Shown: positions 10,103 through 24,500 of the stretch, piece after piece | How positions within the stretch are numbered: the stretch's first letter is position 1 | Layout: every line of letters starts with the position of its first letter | Source: Clostridia bacterium | GTDB lineage: Bacteria > Bacillota > Clostridia > Christensenellales > UBA1242 | DNA: 64,000 nt | Assembly: GCA_023228225.1 (NCBI GenBank) | Contig: JALOBO010000005.1 | Location: 1 to 64,000, forward strand | Direction of reading: 5' to 3' | Position numbers and translations under genes: made by a program | The notes under the pieces: model-generated | Databases searched by the model: none | Told to the model about the DNA's origin: nothing | Seen by the model: only the letters and a program-made list of their open reading frames with translations

Positions 10103-10110
10103 CAAAATAT

Positions 10111-10142
10111 AAAAGATTTACACTAATGTAAATCTTTTTTTT
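10111..10142 (+). terminator. Intrinsic terminator of tRNA-Trp
   Basis: A 12-bp stem, AAAAGATTTACA with TGTAAATCTTTT, four-base loop CTAA, followed by a run of T. Confidence 0.93.
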
Positions 10143-10192
10143 AGTGATGAGTGAATAATGAATAGTGAAGAATTGTTGGTCGCTTTCGCTCC
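10142..10192 (-). repeat. Dispersed intergenic repeat (GCGACCAAC type), copy 3
   Basis: Read on the minus strand it gives GGAGCGAAAGCGACCAAC and then ATTCTTCACT with TTCA-rich repeats, the inverted counterpart of 9360-9402. It lies between the tRNA terminator and the 3' end of the HAD gene. Confidence 0.7.
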
Positions 10193-10204
10193 GATAGTTT
10201 AAAT

Positions 10205-11032
10205 TTAATAGTTTTTTAATTTATTATCTACTGCGATTTTTTTCAATATATCTGTTAATATTTGGGTAAGACGCGAATTGCTGGTATAATCCGCAGGAGC
10301 AATATAATTAACCCGCTTATCATTAAAAATACGCTCAGCTTCTAATTTTGCTTTATCTTTTTCGGGATCATAAACACAAATGCTTATGCCACCTTTATCT
10401 TTAATAACTTTCATACAAGGAACATCAGTAAACCCGTCGCCAATATAAATCATTCTTTCGTAAGATAATAATAAATTTTTATTTGCTATATACTCATTAA
10501 CTTCATTTTTATTATACAAATTGTCTAATCTATTCTTGCGAATTCTAAAAACATACTGGGTTTTGGTTGTAAAATTAACTGCTTGTGCTGGCCATATTGC
10601 TTCGCCATTCTCATCATACGCAAACGACGACGCAAAAATACGAGTAAATTTATTAGCGATTGAAGTTCCTTCAATAATTTCTTTAAGTCCTGATGAAATA
10701 ATATAATGTTCTAACTCAATACCTATTGAAAGAGCAATCTTGTTAATTCGCTCAAAATATGTATCAATGCCTTTAAAAAACTGAACTGATTTACCTTGTT
10801 CTTTCATAATGTCATAGGTCAGCGGGATATGTTTAAGATGTGCAAAATATAAAATAGTGTACATATAAACAAGAGTTCCGTCCATGTTGTGCTTAATACC
10901 AAGGTCATTACAGTGTGCCCAAAAATCTTCTTTATTCATACCCAGAGTGTCAAATAGCGAATATTCCTGCATATAATTTGGCGATAAAGTTTCATCAAAG
11001 TCATACATAAAAGCAACTTTAATTAATTCCAT
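10205..11032 (-). CDS. HAD-superfamily hydrolase (phosphatase-like)
   Basis: A 275-residue cytoplasmic HAD hydrolase. Motif I is DFDET (D11 nucleophile, D13 acid/base), motif II is the serine in SSGL, motif III a basic residue in the KNRLDN region, and motif IV GDGFTDVPC. A helical cap of about 100 residues lies between motifs I and II, as in phosphoserine-phosphatase-like C1-cap members. The substrate cannot be told from sequence. GAGGG precedes the ATG. It is separated from serS by about 140 bases and seems to be its own unit. Confidence 0.85.
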   Translation of the reverse strand: MELIKVAFMYDFDETLSPNYMQEYSLFDTLGMNKEDFWAHCNDLGIKHNMDGTLVYMYTILYFAHLKHIPLTYDIMKEQGKSVQFFKGIDTYFERINKIALSIGIELEHYIISSGLKEIIEGTSIANKFTRIFASSFAYDENGEAIWPAQAVNFTTKTQYVFRIRKNRLDNLYNKNEVNEYIANKNLLLSYERMIYIGDGFTDVPCMKVIKDKGGISICVYDPEKDKAKLEAERIFNDKRVNYIAPADYTSNSRLTQILTDILKKIAVDNKLKNY

Positions 11033-11174
11033 AAATTTCCCTCGTTTAAAATCTATTTAAATATTATCATATAAATTGTAAAATTACAATATTTATTGTG
11101 TAAAAGTCTTTAATGTAATATTTTAAGAATTTTATAAAAATATCCTAAAAATCGCATAAAGCGTTTTTTACAAA

Positions 11175-12458
11175 CTATTTAATAGGATTAATAACTTTTT
11201 CGCCAAAAAACGGAACAAGTACTTCTGGCACAATAATCGAGCCATCTTTCTGCTGATATTGTTCTACAATTGCTGGTATAATACGGCTTGTTGCAAGCCC
11301 TGAACCATTAAGCGTATGGACAAATTCAGTTTTGCCAGTAACAAAATTTCGATATTTGGTATTAGTTCGGCGTGCTTGATAATCGTTTGCATTGGATACT
11401 GAACTTACTTCTTTATAAATATTCATACTTGGTATCCAAACTTCTATGTCATAAGTTCTTGCCATACTTGCACTGCAATCTCCCGCAGCAAGTTTACTCG
11501 TTCTAAAATGAAGACCTAGTTTTTTAACTAAACTTTCAGCCTTTCCAACTAATTCTTCAAATGCTTTCATAGAATTTTCTGGGGTTGTATACTGTACCAT
11601 TTCAACTTTATTAAATTGATGACCTCTAATCATACCTCGTTCTTCTGTTCTATAACTTCCCGCTTCTTTACGATAGCATGGCGTGTAACTAAAATATTTT
11701 TTTGGTAATTCATTTTCCGACAGAATTTCACCGCTGTGTAAATTTACAAGTGCGGTTTCGGCTGTGGGAAGCATAAACTTTTGTGATTCGCCTTCATCAT
11801 CATTAATCCAATATACTTCATCGCTAAATTTGGGGAATTGACCAGCCCCGTATCCGCAATTATAACTAAGCATATGCGGAACAAGCATAAATTTATAGTT
11901 ATCTTTAAGATGTTCAGAAATAAAATAATTTAAAATAGCCCATTCAAGCCTAGCACCGACATCACAATAAATCCAGTAACCGCTACCGGCTAGTTTTGAA
12001 CCTCGTTTATAATCTATAATTCCATTCAGTTCACATAATTCAGTATGATTTTTAATAGTAAAATCAAAATTGGGTTTGGTTCCAAATTCTTTAATTACAA
12101 CATTATTTTCTTTACCACCTGCTAATAAATCTTCATCTGGTGTATTAGGAAGATAATTTAAAAATGATTGAATTTTATCATTAAATTCTTTTAACTTAAT
12201 GTCATTATCAGAAATTTGCTGACCTATTACTTTCATTTCATCATAAATAGATTGCACATTTTGTCCACTCTTTTTGAGCAAAGGTATACTTTCTGATACT
12301 TTATTGCGCCTTGCTCTTAAATCATCGTTAATCTTGTTAAGTTCTCTATATTGCTTATCCATAGATAACAATTCATTAAAATTAACATCATATTCTTTTT
12401 TTGCTAGTGCTTTTATTATTTTTTCTGGATTAGTTCTAATTAAATTAATATCTAACAT
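11175..12458 (-). CDS. serS: Seryl-tRNA synthetase
   Basis: Charges tRNA-Ser. The 427 residues begin with the long antiparallel coiled-coil arm (about 30-100) that contacts the tRNA. Class II motif 2 is in PCYRKEAG with the RGMIRGHQF region, and motif 3 is NGSGLATSR. The serine-site loop reads SSVSNANDYQARR, slightly diverged from the usual SSCS. AGGTAGG precedes the ATG. No T-box leader is visible in the 126-base upstream gap; a promoter is seen at 12486-12514. Confidence 0.96.
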   Translation of the reverse strand: MLDINLIRTNPEKIIKALAKKEYDVNFNELLSMDKQYRELNKINDDLRARRNKVSESIPLLKKSGQNVQSIYDEMKVIGQQISDNDIKLKEFNDKIQSFLNYLPNTPDEDLLAGGKENNVVIKEFGTKPNFDFTIKNHTELCELNGIIDYKRGSKLAGSGYWIYCDVGARLEWAILNYFISEHLKDNYKFMLVPHMLSYNCGYGAGQFPKFSDEVYWINDDEGESQKFMLPTAETALVNLHSGEILSENELPKKYFSYTPCYRKEAGSYRTEERGMIRGHQFNKVEMVQYTTPENSMKAFEELVGKAESLVKKLGLHFRTSKLAAGDCSASMARTYDIEVWIPSMNIYKEVSSVSNANDYQARRTNTKYRNFVTGKTEFVHTLNGSGLATSRIIPAIVEQYQQKDGSIIVPEVLVPFFGEKVINPIK

Positions 12459-12485
12459 AAAAATGTCCTACCTTTACTATATAAA

Positions 12486-12514
12486 ATAATATCACTATTC
12501 TATATTATTTGCAA
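12486..12514 (-). promoter_or_regulatory. Candidate promoter of serS
   Basis: On the minus strand TTGCAA (12509-12514), 17-base spacer, TATTAT (12486-12491), with the serS ATG about 28 bases beyond the -10 box. Confidence 0.6.
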
Positions 12515-12552
12515 GTTAAAAACAGCGTGTTTGTCTTAAAATTGCAAACAAA

Positions 12553-12574
12553 CAGCCACACTGTTTTTAGTGTG
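12553..12574 (-). terminator. Probable terminator of the giant surface-protein gene
   Basis: A perfect 8-bp stem, GCCACACT with AGTGTGGC, lies 10 bases after the stop at 12585. The following minus-strand sequence is T-rich but interrupted (CTGTTTGTTTG). Confidence 0.65.
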
Positions 12575-12584
12575 GCATAAATGC

Positions 12585-15500
12585 TTAATTAGAACCAGTT
12601 TTTTTAGATACTATGGACATTACAATAGCAAACGCAAGGAATATTACTCCAAATATAATAAGAGTGTTTATAGATAATATGGATTGCCAGAACGTTTTAA
12701 CTGCTTTTTCGGGATTTACCGTAATAGTTTCTTCGGCATATATATCAGGGTCAGTAATAATGTATGCCTTTACAACATAATCCTTTGCACCATCTAATGG
12801 TGTAAATGCAAATGTTGCCCCAGTTACAAACTGGTCAACGCTATTTACTGACCAACCAATTAAATCAATATCACCACTGTCTATTTCGGCTGTAAAAATT
12901 ACCTCAGTTTCAAGTCCAATAAATTGCGATTTAGAACCACTTACGGTAAGTGTTATATTATTAGTAGCAAGTCTGCTTGTTATTGATAATCTCGGACTTT
13001 CAACTGTTTCCACCTTACTGTAAATTTCATATGTGCCTTCATTTACAAACTTTACACTTATTCTATAACCAGTTTCACTGCATAGTTCATTAAGTGTAGG
13101 GGAATATGCGGTGGCGGGCGAAATCCAAGTAACTCCGGGTACAAAAAGTGTTACGCGTGTACTGTAATCAATATTTTCCTTATAACTTTCAGCGATTGTT
13201 GCTTTAAATGTTAATAATACTTCATAATTTACAATAGGGGTTAATGAACTTGCCTCAACTGACAATATAGTATTGCCAGAATTAATTTCCATTGCACCAT
13301 AATCCACATTTAAAGTAATCAAATTACTTTCTACGGTTTCATTGCCAAGCACAACAGCATAGATGCTTAATGAAGCGATTTCAGCATCTGCGACAGTGAC
13401 TTTATAATTTAAAGTTGCAATTCCTTGTAAGTCAACTGTAATTGCGATGGCTTGAATAACCAAATTTAATCCAGTAACAGAATTTCTAAGTGCTATTTTT
13501 GTTTTTGGGTCAATAGAATTGATGTCAGTAGTAAATATAACGGCTGAGAATACAATCGTTTCGCCCGATTTTACAAGAGTCCCACTGCCCATATATTCTA
13601 AGTTGAGACCTTCAATAGCCTTATAACCTACTTTAAATGCAACATTATTAGAATAAACCGCATCATTGCCTTTAACATACGCTGTAATATTGACCTGTGG
13701 GACATTTCCGGTTAACAAAATATGTTCAAATGTAACAGTACTACCTATAATTTCACTAAGAACAGGGGTTACAAATAAATATTCATCACCAAAGTTTGTG
13801 CCAGATTGTCTTAATTCTATAACAGTATTAGGATTTACAAATTCAATATCCTCAGCCGAAATTAGCATAATGTATTCTACTGTTTCGCCCACTTTAATCG
13901 TGTCTTGGTCTGTAATTAAAATCCCGTTGTATCTGGCTTCCAGAGTTAAATTAGAAGATACTAATGATAGATATTCAACATTAATCAATAATTCGTTGCT
14001 TTCTATCGGGACATCTGCTGTGCTAGGCATTGCCCTAACTTTAAGATGTGCCGTGCCCATAGTAGCATCGGCTAGTGTAGTTAAATAAGCAAACTCTACT
14101 ATGTAAACGCCTAATTCTTCATTATAAATTGCTTCGGAACAAATTGCATCAGAAAGCATTACAATTACCCAATCTGTGCCATTAAAACGCAATAATTCTA
14201 TAATTGTTGCTGGATTAATGTAATTAATATTTTGCACCGAAATATTTACAGTAAGATTAATTTCAGTATTTACGAGCACTGGATTTGAGCCGTTATATTC
14301 TAAAAACAAAGATTCAACATCAGAGTATTTTACAGTAACATTAATTGGGTCTTCAATTAGATAAATGTCATATCCATCTGTTCCATTACTTACTCCGGCG
14401 GAGGCATATACTACAAGTTCCCCGTTACTAAAATCTTCGATGCTAACATTATTATAAGTAAGCACAATAAACGATTCTGTTAAACTCGTTACACTATCTT
14501 TAAATGCAAGTGCATTAATAATTGACCACTCATAACTATATCTAGAAATAGTAATTATAGTTGATGGGTCTAAATTAGCAAGAGCAGATTCAAATGTTAA
14601 TGTTACCTTAAAACTAAGTGGCTTACCTAAAATTGCGTATTGACCAATCGTTTCAAGCACCATATCGGTAATGCGTGCGTATCTCACGCTTAAATCAACA
14701 TCTTGTGATTTTGCACCTATATAAAAATGTGCAACATAATTTGCAATTTCCGCACGCTTAAATGTGAATGTAATTATTCCATTATTATTTGCGCGAACTA
14801 AAAATGACATTGAATAATCCGGCGTACCGCCTAAATTACCCTCAGGAAATTCTACCGTTTTTCTATATAATACCATAAATACAGAATTTTCTACTGCATC
14901 GGGATCAATCCATTCATAACCATATACAGTAACACTAAAAGTAATATTTTCATTAATAATCGCTTCAATACTATCAGAAGGATTTACAGATATATAAACT
15001 CGCTCATCATCAGGAGTCGCATATGTTACGGCGAGTGAAATTGCATCTCGTTTAGTTTGTGCAGTTCCAATTATATCTTCTATTAAATAATTGCCAATTC
15101 CGCCAGTATCTATTGTAGGAGTTAAACTAAATTCATCATAATTAAAATCAGTATCAATATCAATTAAATTAATAATTTCGGGATCAGAAAGACCTTCAAA
15201 TAAATCTATATATATTTCTGTAAAAGTTACCACTCCTAACGGATTAGTAACTGAAATTGTAAATACTGTACCGGGTGCTAAATAATTTGCATTAACAATA
15301 ACCGCCCTATAAACTTGTTCTTGTCCAAGCGTGCAAGCATCAGTATCAATATCCTCATAAATTGTTGTTTCTTCGTTATATGCCTGTAATTTAATACCTA
15401 TGATAGCATCATCGGGGTCTGCATAAGCAAATGACATATTTTCTGAATCGTTTACTTCGGTATGATCAACTACTTCAACATAGAACATAACCGTGCTACA

Positions 15501-18500
15501 CCACGCATCTGATGGTTTTACCTTATACCAAAATCCAATTTCGTTTGAATTAATTGCATCGGGTACAGTAGTAGAATTTATAGTAATTCGGGTTAAATCA
15601 ATTTCACCCGCCAAACTATATAGTCTAACATTTAATTGTGTGTTTTGGGCTATATAAGTATAATCTACACTAATATCAATTCTAATATAAATATCCATGC
15701 CTGCCCTTGCAGGCGAAGAATCTGGCATATAAATGTTAAGCGATGTAATTTCGGAATATTCAACATAAACTATAATCGAATCTGTTTCAATAAAGTCTAA
15801 TTCCGTTTTATATACATAACCTTGAATTGTAATTGAGGGCACATCAAACCCTAGTGCTTTATATGTAAATACTATGCTTGCATTTGTTGTATCAATTACC
15901 ACCATGTCTGCATAAGTAAGCGTTAAAGTTTGAATAATAGGAGCAATACCGCTCGCACGAGTAATTGTTAGTTTGAATAATGTTGTTGGATCTATGTCTA
16001 TTACACTTAATGAGGTAATTTCTAAAATAAATTCTATGTCAGTTCCTGCCACAACTGCTGTGGCACCACCATTATAAACTAATTCGGCAGTATCCACAGT
16101 TGCATAAATAACATTTAGTATAGCAGGCGGATTTGTTGTTTTAATAACTCCCTCTAATAATCCTGTTTCTTCGTTCAGCATCTGTTCGCCTATTGAAGCA
16201 CTTATTGTATACTCGCCCACTATATTGCTGGTCACCAATAATGTATAAGCATCAATATTTTTTAAAAACTCACTTATTGTTGTAGTCGTATTACTAATAA
16301 CAGGACCATCTATATTAAATCTTACTTCATAGTTATCACTCATAAACTCAGCACCAGTAATAGTAACTATAAATGAGCGAGGCGAATTTGAAGGATATGC
16401 CTCATCAGTTAGAGGGTCAATTCCTATTAAAATATAGTCATCGGAAGCATCAGCGTAATCTACATTTAATACAGCAGTGGCAATTTTGTTTGATAATCCA
16501 TCTAAATCATAAAGATTACCTATAATTGAATTTATAGTGTATTGACCAACAATTCGTTCTGTCGGATTTAATATAAATATATTTGATGCATAATAAATAC
16601 CACCTACATTTGTAAATGTAAAGTTTTCAATAAGCATAGTTTGCTGAATTAATAATGTAGAATTTGGAGATGGGGTATATGTTTTTAAATAAATTTTTGT
16701 TTGCGGGTCTAAGTAATCACCATTCATAATTTCAACAGTAAATTCTACTTCGCCACCTAAATGAACACTTGTTTCTAATGGAGTTATGGTTATGTTTAGT
16801 AATCCATTATCATTATCAGGGTCAATATAATCCGCTGTAAGAACATAGGTGTTGCTTGTTACTCCATCGATCTCGGAACTAATAGCATAAACACTTAGTG
16901 TGCCTAGTGTGGCATCTTGTGGTAACACTCGGTATGAAAATGTTAAGGCTGAACCTGTAACCGCTTGGAATTCCAAACTAATGTCAGTACCCATTATCTT
17001 ATAAAGTGTAATAATTGTGGTAGGATTAATAGTTGTATAATCTTTGCCATCGGGATAAATTATAGCAATATTAAATGTAATATCACTACCTGCTCTAACC
17101 GTGCTAGAACCTGTGTAAGTAACCTGTAATTGTGATATTTTTACATATTCTACATTTAAGGTAAATGTGCTTGTACAAGTTACTGTTTCATCTACTGAGT
17201 TGTCGCCTAAAAGCACACTAGCAAAAACCTCTAATGCACCGTAATCGTTTTGCAATAGTTTATATGAAATAGATAATTCACCAATAATGGTATCTCCCGA
17301 AGTTATAACTTGAATAGGCTCACCAAGTTTAACAATTACTGAGTCTACATATTTATAAAGTTGTACCTTTGTAAGCGGATTAATGCTATTAATAGAGCCA
17401 TCAGCAGTTATAAATAGATTAAATTGCACGATATCGGCAATATAAGCAGTACTGCCCGAAGAAATAACACTTCCGGCTATGACAGCACTAACAATAGATA
17501 CATCGGTCACAGAAGCAAATGCAACGCTTAAACTAACTTGTGCTGTGCTACTTAATATCTCACTAAATTGACCTAATTCATTAAGTTTTACCGCTGTAAC
17601 TTTAACTGTAAATGTTCCAATTGCAAGCGGAGTAAACCCGAAAGTTGTATAACCGGAAGTTTCTAAATCTATTTCGGGTAATAAATCCGATACAAGTTTT
17701 GTTTCATAGCCTACTAAACTATTTGCAGAATTAAATACTTCAAACTTTATAATAGTGTTAGGGTCAAGGTATTCAAAATTAGGTACAGTAGCAATAAATA
17801 TTTTTTCGGTATTAATAATACCGGTATAAGTATCATCTTGTGATACTAAACTTATGCCTAAATCAGCAGGATTTGCATATATAACAGTTAGCGTTGCAAA
17901 ATTCATTGCAGAGCCAACAGTAACCTCAGGTCGTAATACTACAAATCCGTTTTCATAATCAGGCGTATACGTAAATGTAAATACTGCATTTGTTCCAACA
18001 ACAGTGCCGGTAGAAAGTGCCACGGTTTCTGTGTAGGTTATAGCAATAGGTAGTGTTGTACCATCAGAAACATTGTATTTTTTTGATACATCAAATTGCA
18101 CTTCTAGACTTTGGTCAAACATTTCATAATCTAAAATAGTAACAGTGAAATCAATTGAAAATCCTATTTTAACCGAACTATCTGCGGGTGAAATTTGAAT
18201 TTTATCATTTGTTATTTCGGCACTTGTTACATCAAGTTCAATAACTACTGATGTCGTTGTTTGTTCCAAATTATTTATAGTAAGAATTGCTATAAAGTAA
18301 ATTATTCCATTTGTGCGGTCAGTTGATGTTACTGTATATTTTGATGCAAAAGGTACTGTAATTGCAGTAATCTTATCTTGCGATACACGAGTTATTGTTG
18401 TATAGGCATCAAACTCATCAGGCTTTGTAATTTTATATAATCTTAGATATGAATTAGGGTTTATTGCTGTTATATCAATAGTTTCATCAACAGAAGATGT

Positions 18501-21500
18501 AAATGATATTTCGCTACCAACTTGAACAGGCTCATCATCGTTGCAAACCAGCGCAATTACAGTAATTGGTACATAGCCTACCGAAAGCATAAACGAATTA
18601 CTTACTGGGGTTGATTGACTTGTTCCGTCCATTATTACAGCATAAACTGTAATTACATCATAATCTTCTTGCTGTACTATATATGTAAATGTGATTTTAT
18701 TTACATCTATTAAATTCAAGATATTTAGATAATCCGATAAATAAATATCTCTGGTATTATTAAAAATTCTAATTGTAGTATTTGGATTTATATTACTTAA
18801 ATTATTTGTCGCTGTAACAGTAATACTATATTCAATTTCAGTTCCGATAAATACAACATCACCTTCATCATAATTTGTACCGGCTGGAAATTCTTTTGCA
18901 GATAAAACTAAACTGCTAACAGTGTCATAAACCACTATTAATTCAGTAATTTCGGTTTCAAATGGAATATTGTTTAAATCATCTGTTAATTCCATAGTTA
19001 TAGCATAAGTTCCAACCGATAAAGGAGTATAAGCAGTAAACGAAGCGGAACCATCTGTTAAATTTATTGATACCGTTTCTTCATACATTAAAGTTGCATC
19101 TTCATCGGTAATAACCATTCTTATTTTTGAGCCAGATTGTAATTGTATAACTGGGGTTACAACTACAGAATAAGTTTCTGAAAAACCTAATATTATAGTA
19201 GAATTCAAAGGTGTTATTGCAATATCAAAATCACCCACATTAACTCTTAAATGTGCGGTTTTGCCGTTTAGCGTAGCAGTTTCTAAATAAAAGTCTATCT
19301 TATATTCGCCTGTGTTATTATATCCAAAACTTACCGGTGTAAAGTCATCAAGCAAATAAGTAGTTCCGGAGAATGCCCCACCATTAATATTAACATTACC
19401 AACTACAAAAGAACTATCGGTATCATCATCGGGTGTTGCATCATCAAGAAAGTAACCTACAATATGTAAAATATAATCGCTACCCACAAAATATTCAATA
19501 TTACTTATTGTAACAGTGTAATCTTTACTTTCGCTTTGTGTCATACTTGCATTTACTGGTGCCACAGTGATATTTGCATAGGAAGCAACAGCATAAGTTA
19601 TATCAATTGCTATGTCATCACTAGTCGTACGGGTATCAATACTTTCATCAGACTTTATAATTCTTGTACTAAACAAATACGTTTTACCAATATCGGAAGC
19701 AACTGTTTGATAACTAAATTCGTAAGTACCAACCGCGTCCGCAGTAATTTCAGTAGTATTAAGTACTGTAATAATACTATTATATGTGTAGTAGAATTGA
19801 ATACTAAAATCAGGCTCCAAAGTATTATAATCTTCGCTAAATGAAGCGGAAAATTCTAATAAAGTGTTAGCACTAACAATACTGTCATTTTCTGTTTCTA
19901 GTGCAATATTTGAAATATAAGCATATTCTACAACTAATATAATTGTAGAAGTGCTAATTGTACCAGACTTTGCATAAATTGTAAATCCTGCTTTATCGGT
20001 AGCAACCAAAGTATAAACCAAATCAAATGAATTTTCGCTTGCAATACTTATATCGGTAAACGAATAACCCGTTAGTTGTGGCTCTATTGACCTTATCATT
20101 TCTAATATAACGGAAGGATTTAAATTATTTACACTGTTATCGTTACTTATTGTAAGCACTGCATTAAATGTAACCGTTTCGCCAACTTCTACTGTCAAAC
20201 TAGAACCGGCGTAAACTGTACCTAAATTTCCAGTTGCCGAAAACATAATTCCTAAAACTTGGGCATAACTAACTGCTATGGTAACTTCGTCTAATTTTGA
20301 ACCAGATACATCTGTTATGTTTGCTTGCACAGTTTTATTGCCTACTTCGGTAGCGGTAAATGTTACTGCAAAATTATTTTCCGCTAGTACTGCTTGACTA
20401 ATTAATATTGTAGTATCAAGCACATTAAGAACTATATTTTGTGTCGGGTCTAAATATTGCCAGCCCGTAACTGTTACCGTAAATTCTTTTTCTATACCAA
20501 TTTCTGCATATTCATTGTTTGTAGAAATTGTTATATCAATGCAATCATCATTAACTACTGCATAATTTACTGTATAAATCAACTCGCTACTTATAACATC
20601 TAAATTTGTTTTAGTATTTTCTATACGAATATAAACTGAATAATCATCTGTGGTATGTCCACTTCTTATAATTTCGGGAGTAAATGCAAAGTTTAGCGTG
20701 CATACATCGCCTATCGTAGTGCCATTACTTAAACTTAGTGTGCTTACTGGTACTGTAACAGACTCCGAAAGCGGATCAGTTACACTAAACAATATATTTT
20801 CAAGTGGGTTAACATAAGTAATTCCGCTAACTGTAACTATAAAGTTTTGTTCTGAGCCTAATCTATTGGTGTTTAATGCATCAGATGTAATATCAATTGT
20901 AACATTATCAAGTGTTTCATAATCGGTATCAAGTAATAAATTATCTGCACTACTAATTTGTGGACTACTGCTTACAACTATTGCTTCAAGTGCAATCTCG
21001 CCAGTTAAAGCATCAGTCATTGTAATAGTATAACTAAATGTTCCCGTTAACCCATTAGAAATAGGCACATTAGCAGTTAAAGCCGAGCCAGTGCCAAAAT
21101 TTATAAGTTGAATATAATCATAGTGTGTTTCTATTACATCTTCTATCCCTAAAATCGTGTAATCAATAGTTACTGTGTGTCCAGCGCGTGCTGGTACATC
21201 ACCACTATATGTTAAAACTATATCGGTTATATCTTTATAACTTACTGCAAAATTTAAATCAGCAAATTCACTTGTGCTAAATTCTGCAAGAATTCTTATA
21301 CTTCCGATATCGGCATCATCTGGTAATGTTGTATAACTAGAAAATGTAATTTTGGTCGCATTTGGATCCACCGCCAAAACTGCGGAGATTGCTTTTGTAT
21401 CAATAGTAACCGTGCGTGTATCATTAGATAAAACAATATTTAAACTCGGGTCTAAATATTTTATAGGCATACCGTTATTTACTGTTACATAAAAATACAA

Positions 21501-24500
21501 AATCGTATTGACATTTACACCATAGCCCGTAATAACATCGGTATAAGTTTCATCGGTATAAACAAGTGACATGGTATTAATAGTTGCCCAACTAGTAGTT
21601 ACGGAAAGTATTTGCGCATCTAATGTACGCCCCTCAATATTTGCGGAAATTGTATACGTGCCGGCTGTATCAAATGTATAAGAATAGGCCACATTTTGAG
21701 CGATTATTTTTGTATCATTTGAAGATAATGTATCATTTAAACTATCTTTAATAGTAAAATAAACTAATAAGTCTGGATTTAAAAGAGCATAATCCGGAAT
21801 ATTTACAATAAATGTTTGTTCTACACCAACAGTTGCAGTATTTGGCGAAAGATTAATATCAACATTCGGCGATACATATGTAACTTCAATAGTTGCGGTA
21901 TCGGTATTTTGAACCGCACTGTTATAAACTATATCGGCATTAAAATAATAACTATCGCTTGCCCATGGATATCCAAATTGACCTACTTGGTTTATCGTGT
22001 ATTCATAAATGTAGTCCTCATTGTTTGTGCCAGATGTAGAGGTAGGTGCTGTTGTTAAGAAAACATCATCAAATAAGCCATCAAACATAGGCTTATAGCC
22101 ACTATCAGTAATGCTAATAACAATTTTTGTTGAACTTTTTTTTATGTTTTTAGCATTAAAAACTTTAACGAAAAGTGTTAACTGTTCGCTTCGCGTTATT
22201 GTAGAAATTTCAGGAGTAACTTCGATTACATAAGATTTACAGTAATCTGTTGCCATTCTTAAATCTGGCGAAACATCAGCCAGTCCACCGTATGTTTGAG
22301 TAATGAATTCAATATAACTACTTGTATTTGCAACATCTTCTGGTTGGACAAGATAATCATAATATATTACCCAAGTTTCTCCTATTTTCTCTCCATCTGC
22401 AACTGTAATTGTATCCACAAGGATTTCATTAACACTCATTACAATATCAGTACTAACCGGTGCTTTAAATATATAAACATTTTCATCGGGATTTAATAAA
22501 CTGATACTGCCAGTAAATGTAATCTTTAATGTATAAATTTCGCCCGCTGTACCTTCTGTAAATCCATCGGGTAATGACATAACAATATCTACACTAGGCG
22601 ATTTTATTCCCGAAATTGTAATAGGAGGACTAGATTCAACATAATCATCTACAACTACTTTGACTGTTATATAGAATGTACTACTACCATCTGGTATTAA
22701 ATCCGTATTGGCATATGTATAATAAATATAAAGTTCTTTAAAATCAGCGTCTACTTCGGCATCTTTTAATAAAATAGTGGCAATAACTTTGTTGCCCATA
22801 CTAGTTGCAACAATATCAAATTTTGTATTTTCATCTAATTCATCATATGTAACGCCCTCTTGCGTGAGCGTAATAATAAATTTTGCAACTGTACCAATTG
22901 CCATATCATATGTAGGAGTAAAACCTAGTGTTATTGCATAATTAACGATTAAACTTGCTGTAATTATACTTGAACCGGCACCGGTCCCAATATATGCATT
23001 TATAGTGTAGTTACCTATATTCGTAGGTATGGCAAAAGTAGCGATATAACTTTTATTTATTCCATCAGTTTCAAAATCTGCAATAGTTGTTGAATAATTT
23101 TCAAGCACAGTACTGGAAGAATTTACCAATTCAAAATTAACTACTGTTATCGGGTCAAGATTTTGCCAATCAGTAGTCGCAATACTTAGTGTATATTCTT
23201 GGTAATCAGTAGAACTAATATCACTGGGACGCACTGTTAAAGATATAGGAGTTAAAGTAAATGTATAGTCATCTGGGGTTGCGTATCCAATATCAAAATT
23301 TAACGAATCAGTTATTAAAGCATCGCTAACAAGCGTAGTCGTTATTAAATATTGTCCAACTCCTCCTGTGCTATTAGTTGGCGTAAAATCAGGTGGAACT
23401 AAACCATCACTTTCTACTGGCAAATCATTAAATGTTTCATCAGTATAAGGAATTCCACCTTTACTAATAACCACATTTACTTTTGATCTTGTAAGTGAAA
23501 CAAAATCAAGTGCAACTTGTGTGCCTTTAACATTGTAGGCATTAATTTTAAAGTTTTGCGCTTGCCCCAATTTTTGTAATGATACATCGGTTGTATAGAT
23601 AATTTCAAGCGAACTAACCCCCGCATAAGTTATTATATATTGTAATGTATCACTGGTCCAATCACTACATACAGCATAAACTTGTAGCGTTGTGTTTAAA
23701 TCTTCGGGCAACACTTCGTAATCAAGGGTAATTCTATAAATATCATCACTTACTAATGTTACACTAGTTTGATTAACTTCTAATGTTTCAAATAATACAT
23801 CACCAGCGCCAGTAATTTTGTAAAATTCTAAATCAGTAGGATTTAACTCATTAATGTCCGGAATAGTTAAATCTGCTACAAAATTAATAATTTCATAAAC
23901 TTTTACGGTATCTAATGGCTCAAAATTCGTTGAATCTAGCGTTAAATCTGTAATAGTGATTACTGTAAATTCTACCGCAAGATTATTTGATAACGGAGAT
24001 CCTTTATTAAAAATTTTGGCAAAAAATGTTAAAATAGGATTACTTGAAGTGCCACTATTATAAGCATCAACTAGGTCATTACTTGTTACTGCATAACTTA
24101 ATAGTAAAGTTTCTATAATATTATTTTCATCATCTGATACACGCATAGGAGTGCCAACAGAACGACTTGAAGCATTTGTTTTAAGCATAAGCTCAATAGT
24201 TGCCGATGGGGCAATATATTGCAAATTATCCGTAACTAATGTTGCCAATGTAATATTATAATTAACTGCATCACCGTTAACTTTTGGTTCTTGATTTGGC
24301 AATAATTCTAGTAGCATACTATTAATTGGTTGATATGCTACCGGAATATTAAGTCTGTCATTTTGATCTATTTCAAATGTGTAATCAATAAATGTAGAAT
24401 AAATCCTTATCCTAATTAAATAAGTACTATTTGCAGTTAATAAAATATATGTTTCACTTGTTTCATCATAAACATTATGTGGCTGTATATCAAAACTTAC

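Noticed and set aside
12459..12584. T-box leader for serS
   Set aside because: The gap is too short and lacks the TGGNACCGCG-like antiterminator core.
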